A DNA stretch of 11,129 bases from the NCBI GenBank assembly GCA_003554375.1, contig PWGF01000240.1:1-11129 (forward strand), in the 5' to 3' direction. Made by a program: the position numbers and the translations under genes. The DNA comes from Spirochaetaceae bacterium (lineage in GTDB: Bacteria > Spirochaetota > Spirochaetia > DSM-27196 > SKKC01). Positions 6,556 to 11,129 of this stretch are shown one piece after another; positions within the stretch are counted from its first letter, which is position 1; the number at the start of each line of letters is the position of its first letter. Below the pieces are notes generated by a model. The model saw only the letters and a list, made by a program, of their open reading frames with translations, was not told the DNA's origin and made no database searches.

Positions 6556-8397
6556 ATGATCGTACCGATGAAGAAAGTGCACGTGCTTACTCTGGAAGAC
6601 CGGCGCGAGTCAACCGTAGCTGAGCTTGGACAGTTGGGCATCGTTCACGTGGGCACCAAGTCGCAGCACTCCGACTCGTTGGAGAATCTCTACCGAAAGC
6701 GTGTCGAACTCGAGCGGGCACAAGGTGTGCTGGAAGCGTTTGAAACCCGTGATGCTCCGACGGAAAGCGCTCCGGAGCCGCAGGAGTTTGCTCAACGAGT
6801 CCTAGAGCTGGCGGATGAGCAGCGGGGACTGCGGGAACGCCTCACCCGGTTGGCGGACGAGCGCGAGCGATTGGCTCCGTGGGAGAACGTATCGCCGGAG
6901 GTGCTCCGGAAGCTCCGTGACTATGGGATCGAGCTCAGGTTGTACGAGCTGGATTCGCGGGAGGCCAAGCGCTTTCCCGGAGGCTACCGGGCGTACCATG
7001 TGGGTGAGGAAAGTGGGCGTATTCGGCTGCTCGTGCTTCTCGGAAAAGGAGAGGAAGCCCCGGAAGGTTTTGAGCCGCTTCCCGAACCGCCACGAACCCT
7101 GGATGACGTTGACGCGGAACAGGCGGAGGTTCGGACCGAGCTTGCCCGTGTGGAGAACGAGCTTCGCGCGTGTGCCGGACACCGGAAGGTTCTTGCCAAG
7201 GCGTTGGAGCCGGCTCAGGCTCGGATCGAGTTCGAGGAAGTCCGGGCGGGAATGGCGGCTGAAGGGCGGATTGCCTACCTTACCGGATATATGCCGGCGG
7301 ACGCCACGGAGAAGGTTCAGAAGTACGCGGCGGACAAAGGCTGGGGAATCATGCTTACCGATCCGGATCCGAGCGACCCGGAGGTCCCCACTCTGGTACG
7401 GCGCGGCCGGTTTGCACGGCTCATTTCCCCAGTGTTCGACATGATCAAGACTGTCCCCGGGTACAGTGAGCGCGACATATCCACCCCGTTCCTGCTCTTC
7501 TTTGCCGTATTCTTCGCGATGATTCTGAGCGATGGTGGGTATGGCCTGCTGGTTCTGGTGGGAACTGCGGTTGCGATCGCCAAAGCAAGGAGCGACGGCA
7601 AGCCGATACGTATCGGGCACGCTCTGTTAGTGGTTCTGGGAGTCGTTACGACTGCTTGGGGAGCGATGACCGGGGTGTGGTTTGGATATGAGCCGATCGC
7701 GGAGCTCCCCGGTTTCCGGAGCTTGATCGTGCCGGCTCTGGATCAGTACCAGCCAGGCAGCGATGAAGCGGTAATGCTTGTGAGCCTTACTCTTGCGGTG
7801 CTTCAGCTTTCGCTTGCGCGCCTGTGGAACATAGTTCGGCTTCTCAGATCACCCTATCCGCTGCGTGCAGTTGAACAGGTTGGGTGGCTGGTAATCGTGC
7901 TCTGTGTATACAACCTCGTACTCTTTCTGGTATTCGGGGCGGAGCAGTTTCCGATCCTTGGGGCTACTCCACCGGCGATCGCAGGGGGATTCGCAGCAAT
8001 ACTGCTTTTCTCAAATCAGCATCGCACCGGTCATTTCCTCAAGGATGCCTTGCAGGGCTTCTCGCCAGGGAACTTGATCCCGACGGGTCTCAACGGCATC
8101 AGCGCATTCTCTGACACGGTGAGCTATATCCGTCTGTTTGCGGTTGGTCTTGCGAGTATCCGCATTGCGGAGGCTACCAACGATCTTGCCATGCAGGCAG
8201 CTGAGGGTGCCGGCGGATTCGTTGCGTTGCTCATAATTCTGCTGATAGGGCACACGTTGAACCTGGCCATGGGTGGGCTGTCGGTCCTCGTCCATGGGGT
8301 AAGGCTGAATGTGCTTGAGTTTTCCAACCATCTGGGAATGGAATGGTCGGGCATAGAATATCGTCCGTTTCGGCAAGATCAGCCGGATGCGGCATAA
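6556..8397 (+). CDS. atpI: V-type ATPase subunit I (membrane stator, a-subunit homologue)
   Basis: This 613-aa protein has the two-part structure of the family. Residues 1 to about 300 are a cytoplasmic arm with coiled-coil stretches that contacts the peripheral stalk. From 311 on there are about seven hydrophobic segments (roughly 311-324, 329-342, 354-378, 405-427, 443-461, 473-486, then 520-545 and 555-580). The segment SYIRLFAVGLAS carries Arg526, equivalent to the essential arginine of yeast Vph1 that releases the ion from the ring glutamate. The junction motif TVPGYSERDIS followed by an FFA-rich helix and ILSDGGYGLL is typical of bacterial subunit I. The start is ATG 6556, with a GAGAGGA ribosome site about a dozen bases upstream; ATG 6568 is an alternative that would drop four residues. 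All expected core elements are present. Confidence 0.95.
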   Translation: MIVPMKKVHVLTLEDRRESTVAELGQLGIVHVGTKSQHSDSLENLYRKRVELERAQGVLEAFETRDAPTESAPEPQEFAQRVLELADEQRGLRERLTRLADERERLAPWENVSPEVLRKLRDYGIELRLYELDSREAKRFPGGYRAYHVGEESGRIRLLVLLGKGEEAPEGFEPLPEPPRTLDDVDAEQAEVRTELARVENELRACAGHRKVLAKALEPAQARIEFEEVRAGMAAEGRIAYLTGYMPADATEKVQKYAADKGWGIMLTDPDPSDPEVPTLVRRGRFARLISPVFDMIKTVPGYSERDISTPFLLFFAVFFAMILSDGGYGLLVLVGTAVAIAKARSDGKPIRIGHALLVVLGVVTTAWGAMTGVWFGYEPIAELPGFRSLIVPALDQYQPGSDEAVMLVSLTLAVLQLSLARLWNIVRLLRSPYPLRAVEQVGWLVIVLCVYNLVLFLVFGAEQFPILGATPPAIAGGFAAILLFSNQHRTGHFLKDALQGFSPGNLIPTGLNGISAFSDTVSYIRLFAVGLASIRIAEATNDLAMQAAEGAGGFVALLIILLIGHTLNLAMGGLSVLVHGVRLNVLEFSNHLGMEWSGIEYRPFRQDQPDAA

Positions 8398-8412
8398 GAC
8401 AATACGAGACTG

Positions 8413-8419
8413 AAAGGAG
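8413..8419 (+). promoter_or_regulatory. Ribosome binding site fixing the atpK start
   Basis: AAAGGAG lies nine bases before ATG 8429. An in-frame GTG at 8423 is only three bases from it, too close for efficient initiation, so ATG 8429 is taken as the start. The strong site suits the rotor-ring subunit, which must be made in many copies per enzyme. Confidence 0.75.
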
Positions 8420-8428
8420 CTTGTGCAT

Positions 8429-8863
8429 ATGGACTTCGGACAGATTGGCGTGGGACTGGTAATCGCCTTCGCGGGAATGGGATCGGCAGCCGGCACGGGG
8501 ACGGCGGGGATGGCCGCGATTGGTGCGTGGAAACGGGCCTATCAGCAAGGGCAGGCAGCCCCGTTCCTGCTCATGGTCTTCGTAGGCATGCCGTTGACCC
8601 AGACTATCTATGGCTTCTTGTTGATGGAGCCGATTTTGGAGCGGGCCCAAACCGCGGGTCCCGAAGCGTCATGGCTGCTCCTTGGAATCGGAATCGCCGG
8701 CCTTGCGATCGGCGCGTCAGCGCTTTTTCAAGGGAAAGCCGCAGCGGGTGCGTGTGACGCGTACGGCGAGACAAGACAAGGGTTTGTGAACTACATCATC
8801 GCGCTGGGTATCGTCGAGACCGTTGCACTGTTTGTGATGGTCTTCGCTCTCATCCAGCTATAG
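8429..8863 (+). CDS. atpK: V-type ATPase subunit K (rotor-ring proteolipid), predicted Na+ type
   Basis: This 144-aa protein is almost entirely hydrophobic, with four transmembrane helices at about 6-32, 44-66, 78-100 and 118-144. These form two fused hairpins, the duplicated proteolipid seen in V-type rings. Each protomer has one ring carboxylate, Glu130 in helix 4 (GIVETVALF). The matching position in helix 2 is Gln58 (PLTQTIYGF). Compared with Enterococcus hirae NtpK, whose ring structure shows Na+ held by Thr64, Gln65, Gln110 and Glu139 and braced by Tyr68, the equivalents here are Thr57, Gln58, Gln101 (FQGKAAAG), Glu130 and Tyr61. All five are kept, which predicts Na+ binding; the alignment was made by eye from remembered NtpK sequence. 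It is the last gene of the operon and is followed by strong hairpins. Confidence 0.95.
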   Translation: MDFGQIGVGLVIAFAGMGSAAGTGTAGMAAIGAWKRAYQQGQAAPFLLMVFVGMPLTQTIYGFLLMEPILERAQTAGPEASWLLLGIGIAGLAIGASALFQGKAAAGACDAYGETRQGFVNYIIALGIVETVALFVMVFALIQL

Positions 8864-8899
8864 GCATTCAACCACGAACGCTCAGCTATATTGGGCCGT

Positions 8900-8938
8900 C
8901 GCGGTGCCGGTGGTGCTTCAAGAGCCGCCGGCGCCGCG
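8900..8938 (+). terminator. Strong GC-rich hairpin after atpK
   Basis: Bases 8900-8913 pair with 8925-8938 in a 14-bp stem containing two G-T (G-U in RNA) wobbles, with an 11-base loop. It begins 37 bases after the atpK stop. No T run follows directly, though a pyrimidine-rich tract lies at about 8984-9009. It is a good candidate for the end, or 3' stabiliser, of the ATPase mRNA. Confidence 0.5.
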
Positions 8939-8940
8939 CA

Positions 8941-8962
8941 GTGCCACGCTGGGGGATGGCAC
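8941..8962 (+). terminator. Second, adjacent hairpin after atpK
   Basis: GTGCCA at 8941-8946 pairs perfectly with TGGCAC at 8957-8962 across a ten-base loop. It starts three bases after the first hairpin. Together they form a tandem structure in the spacer before the TPR gene. No T tract follows. Confidence 0.35.
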
Positions 8963-9001
8963 GCCCAAACGACGGCAGGTCCAACGTCTTCTCCTTCTCC
9001 C

Positions 9002-9030
9002 TTGCCTCTGCAGAGATTCGATCCGATACT
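9002..9030 (+). promoter_or_regulatory. Weak promoter candidate before the TPR gene
   Basis: TTGCCT at 9002-9007 and GATACT at 9025-9030 each match the sigma-70 consensus at four of six positions and are separated by 17 bases. The expected transcription start falls at about 9037, the proposed GTG start of the TPR gene, which would make that mRNA leaderless. The match is weak and may be chance. Confidence 0.25.
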
Positions 9031-9036
9031 ATAGGC

Positions 9037-10002
9037 GTGAATCACGGCTGTTCGCAAAGAGGATCTTCCGCAAGAGGAGCGTGCTCTCGCCGCATTGCGG
9101 TAGTTGTGGCGGCCGTAGCGTGCTCGCTGTGGCTATTGGTGCCTTCGCTCGCGGCGGATCAGGACCATTCGGCAGGGGATGATCCCGCGTGGGTGGCGTA
9201 CGAGCAGGGACGGCGGTATCATCGCGCCCGGGACTACTCGGCTGCCTTGGAATCGTATCGTGCCGCGGTGAGGCGGGACGAGACACTCGGAGAAGCGTAC
9301 TACCGGATCGGGCGCGTCTATGAGGACAATGCCGACCTCTCTGAGGCGCTCCGTTACTATCGGCGGGCCATCAGCGACGGCGACTTCCGGGCTCCCGATC
9401 TGGAGCACCAGGTGTACTATCGCATTGCCCAGGTCCACTGGAAGCGGGGAGCGTACTACGACTATGAGCAGACGATGGAGGCGTTCTTCGCGCGGGATGC
9501 GTATTTCGCTTCGGAGGAGTACGCAGAGGAGCGGAGGAACCAGCTCGAGCTTCTGTTCGACCGGACCATCAGCCGGGTGCTCATCCTGTACCGAATCCCG
9601 ATGACCTTTTCCCAGCCGGCACATAGCGAGTACGCGGACTACCTGGTGCGGTCCGGCCGCTTCGACGATGCGCTGCCGCACCTTCTGCAGTCCTTGGCGC
9701 AGATCCTCACGGAGGCGATCGAGGAGTATCGCCGCGACAACCGGCGATACGAGTTCCGAGTGCTGTCGGAGTTTCTCGATCGCGTAGAAGAGGAACGTCC
9801 CGATATCGCGGAGTTCATCGAGGAGTCCGGCTTCTACTACGACATCTACCGTCTGGGAGATGCGCTATACTTCAGCGGGCGCGAGCGGCGGGGCCGGGAG
9901 ATGTGGCGATTCATTACGTGGTACGACCGGCCGCCCGCGGAGCTCGAGGCGTTGGCTGCCTCGCAGCTTGCTTCGCCGGAGCAACCGACACCACCCCGGT
10001 AG
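9037..10002 (+). CDS. Exported TPR-repeat protein
   Basis: With the start at GTG 9037 this is a 321-aa protein. A basic N-terminus (RR at 18-19) leads into the hydrophobic segment IAVVVAAVACSLWLLVPSLA, a signal peptide probably cleaved near Ala39-Ala40. Two tetratricopeptide repeats follow at about 52-85 and 86-119: the first contains AYEQGRRYHRARDYSAALES, the second AYYRIGRVYEDNADLSEALR and continues YYRRAI. The rest is helical, acidic and unusually rich in Tyr and Arg, without a recognised domain, and ends in a Pro-rich tail. The role is presumably protein binding in the periplasm; nothing more specific can be said. The start is uncertain: the open frame reaches back to a GTG at 8941, but that codon lies in a terminator-like hairpin and has no ribosome site, and GTG 9037 has no clear one either. 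The stop is 51 bases before uvrA. Confidence 0.75.
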   Translation: MNHGCSQRGSSARGACSRRIAVVVAAVACSLWLLVPSLAADQDHSAGDDPAWVAYEQGRRYHRARDYSAALESYRAAVRRDETLGEAYYRIGRVYEDNADLSEALRYYRRAISDGDFRAPDLEHQVYYRIAQVHWKRGAYYDYEQTMEAFFARDAYFASEEYAEERRNQLELLFDRTISRVLILYRIPMTFSQPAHSEYADYLVRSGRFDDALPHLLQSLAQILTEAIEEYRRDNRRYEFRVLSEFLDRVEEERPDIAEFIEESGFYYDIYRLGDALYFSGRERRGREMWRFITWYDRPPAELEALAASQLASPEQPTPPR

Positions 10003-10003
10003 A

Positions 10004-10021
10004 GGCGGCTTGCATGCCGCT
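10004..10021 (+). other. Small hairpin between the TPR gene and uvrA
   Basis: GCGGC at 10005-10009 pairs with GCCGC at 10016-10020, extended by a G-T wobble, around a six-base loop. It starts two bases after the TPR stop. It is too small and lacks a T tract, so termination is unlikely; it may only separate the two frames. Confidence 0.2.
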
Positions 10022-10053
10022 GCAGCATCGGGTACGGTAAGCGACGACAGCTC

Positions 10054-11129
10054 ATGCCGGCACTCGTTATTCGCGGCGCGCGCGAACACAACCTCAAGAA
10101 TATCGATGTCGAGTTTCCGCGGAACAAGCTGACCGTCGTATCCGGGTTGAGCGGCTCAGGCAAGTCGAGCTTGGCCTTCGACACAGTGTACGCGGAAGGG
10201 CGACGGCGATACGTGGAGTCTCTCTCGGCGTATGCGCGTCAGTTTTTGGGGCGCATGCAGAAGCCGGCTGTGGACTACATCGAGGGCCTGAGTCCGGCGA
10301 TCGCAATCGAGCAGAGCCCGCCCAACCGGAATCCCCGCTCGACCGTTGGCACCGTCACCGAGATCCACGACTACCTTCGGCTGCTCTACGCGCGCGTAGG
10401 GGTGCCGCACGATCCGACCACCGGTCACAGGCTCGAGAAGCAGACGGTGGACCAGATGGTGGATGCAATCATGGGCTACCCGGAAGGGAGCCGCGTTGCG
10501 CTGTTGGCCCCGGTGGTACGGGAGCACGAGGGAGGTCACCGAGAGGTTTTCCGCAACGCGCGCCGGGGCGGCTTCAGCCGGATCCGGGTTGACGGGGAAA
10601 TGCTCGCTGTGGATGAGGCTCCCGAGCTTGCCGATGACGAGAAGCACTCGGTCGAGCTTGTCGTGGATCGCTTGAAGGTGGGAAAGGCATCGCGGGCGAG
10701 GATCGCGGACTCGGTGGAAACTGCGCTTGAGCTTTCGGGAGGGGAAGCGTGGGTGCTCGACGTTGACCGGGCGCACGATGCGGCGTCGTCGATCCGGGTG
10801 TTCAGCCGCACCTACCGCTTCGCGGATCCGGAAATGTCGCTTCCGGAGCTCGAGCCTCGGCTCTTCTCGTTCAACAATCCATACGGCGCGTGTCCCGCGT
10901 GTTCGGGGTTGGGCATTACTCTGGAGTTCGACAAGGAGCTTGTCGTGCCGGACTCTTCGTTGAGCTTCAACGAAGGCGGGATCGTTCCCTATAGCCCCAC
11001 TTCGCAGTGGCATCGCAGCAAGCTCGAAAGTCTTGCCGAGCATTTCGGATTCGATCTGGACACGCCCTTCGGTGAGCTGCCGGAGCACGTGCGGCAGATT
11101 CTGTGGTACGGGTCGGACGAGCCGCTGAC
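10054..11129 (+). CDS. uvrA: Excinuclease ABC subunit A, N-terminal part (3' truncated)
   Basis: The frame runs from ATG 10054 off the window end, showing 358 complete codons of a protein normally about 940-950 aa. UvrA is the damage-sensing ATPase of nucleotide excision repair; it acts as a dimer and loads UvrB onto damaged DNA. The N-terminus (LVIRGAREHNLKNIDVEFPR) is diagnostic, followed by Walker A GLSGSGKSS at 31-39, the AYARQFLGRM signature, and LSPAIAIEQ. The insert that contacts UvrB and the damage-binding domain follow, then PELEPRLFSFNNPYGACPAC from residue 264. Cys280 and Cys283 form the second half of the first zinc module. The first half, usually a C-x-x-C just before the PELEPR segment, is absent: the sequence there is RFADPEMSL. 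No clear ribosome site precedes the start, but the N-terminus fits the family. Confidence 0.95.
   Translation, partial: MPALVIRGAREHNLKNIDVEFPRNKLTVVSGLSGSGKSSLAFDTVYAEGRRRYVESLSAYARQFLGRMQKPAVDYIEGLSPAIAIEQSPPNRNPRSTVGTVTEIHDYLRLLYARVGVPHDPTTGHRLEKQTVDQMVDAIMGYPEGSRVALLAPVVREHEGGHREVFRNARRGGFSRIRVDGEMLAVDEAPELADDEKHSVELVVDRLKVGKASRARIADSVETALELSGGEAWVLDVDRAHDAASSIRVFSRTYRFADPEMSLPELEPRLFSFNNPYGACPACSGLGITLEFDKELVVPDSSLSFNEGGIVPYSPTSQWHRSKLESLAEHFGFDLDTPFGELPEHVRQILWYGSDEPL

Noticed and set aside
6802..7620. A 272-codon minus-strand open frame opposite atpI
   Set aside because: No domain or ribosome site is apparent, and the + strand frame is a clear AtpI cytoplasmic arm. Treated as a shadow.
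8941..9036. N-terminal extension of the TPR protein from GTG 8941
   Set aside because: The codon lies in the stem of a terminator-like hairpin, has no ribosome site, and would put 50 polar residues before the signal peptide.
10156..11088. A 310-codon minus-strand open frame opposite uvrA
   Set aside because: The + strand encodes unmistakable UvrA motifs through the whole interval, and the reverse frame has no recognisable features.
1..11129. CRISPR array, insertion sequence, defence island or phage genes
   Set aside because: No spaced direct repeats, transposase motifs or terminal inverted repeats were seen. All strong frames are housekeeping or envelope genes on one strand with similar composition.

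Overview
The window reads as a GC-rich bacterial chromosome segment, most likely from a free-living spirochaete (Spirochaetia). The best clue is the V-type ATPase operon. Its order E, DUF2764-like protein, A, B, D, I, K is, from general knowledge, the order found in spirochaetes such as Treponema and Borrelia, and also in Chlamydia. It differs from the archaeal, Thermus and Enterococcus orders, which include C, F and G/H genes. Phylum-level assignment is an inference from gene content and protein sequence; no rRNA is present.

Layout, all convincing genes on the + strand: (1) 1-215, the C-terminal Smr nuclease domain of a MutS2-like protein, cut by the window edge. (2) 216-432, a spacer with a perfect 7-bp hairpin, a possible 41-codon leader ORF and two mutually exclusive small hairpins just before a Shine-Dalgarno site. 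(3) 433-1083, a small lipoprotein resembling the LppM/DUF3153 type. (4) 1084-1253, a spacer with a plausible sigma-70-type promoter. (5) 1254-8863, the seven-gene V-ATPase operon. (6) 8864-9036, a spacer with two tandem GC-rich hairpins and a weak promoter candidate. (7) 9037-10002, an exported TPR protein. (8) 10054 to the window end, the N-terminal part of UvrA.

How the parts work together: AtpA (catalytic) and AtpB (non-catalytic) form the A3B3 head, AtpD is the central shaft, AtpE is the peripheral stalk, AtpI is the membrane stator half-channel with its essential arginine, and AtpK is the rotor-ring proteolipid. The DUF2764-like protein lies between E and A, where other operons carry subunit C, and is the likely rotor-stator adaptor. 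No gene for C, F or G/H is recognisable. AtpK keeps every side-chain sodium ligand known from Enterococcus hirae NtpK, so this enzyme is predicted to move Na+ rather than H+. MutS2 and UvrA at the two ends are DNA-maintenance genes with no evident functional tie to the ATPase.

The main points for a second look are the Na+ signature in AtpK, the glycine/serine-rich insertion (or possible paired frameshift) in the DUF2764 protein, and the apparent loss of half of the first zinc module in UvrA. There are also several small RNA-level structures in the spacers. I found no CRISPR array, tRNA, rRNA, insertion sequence or defence system here.
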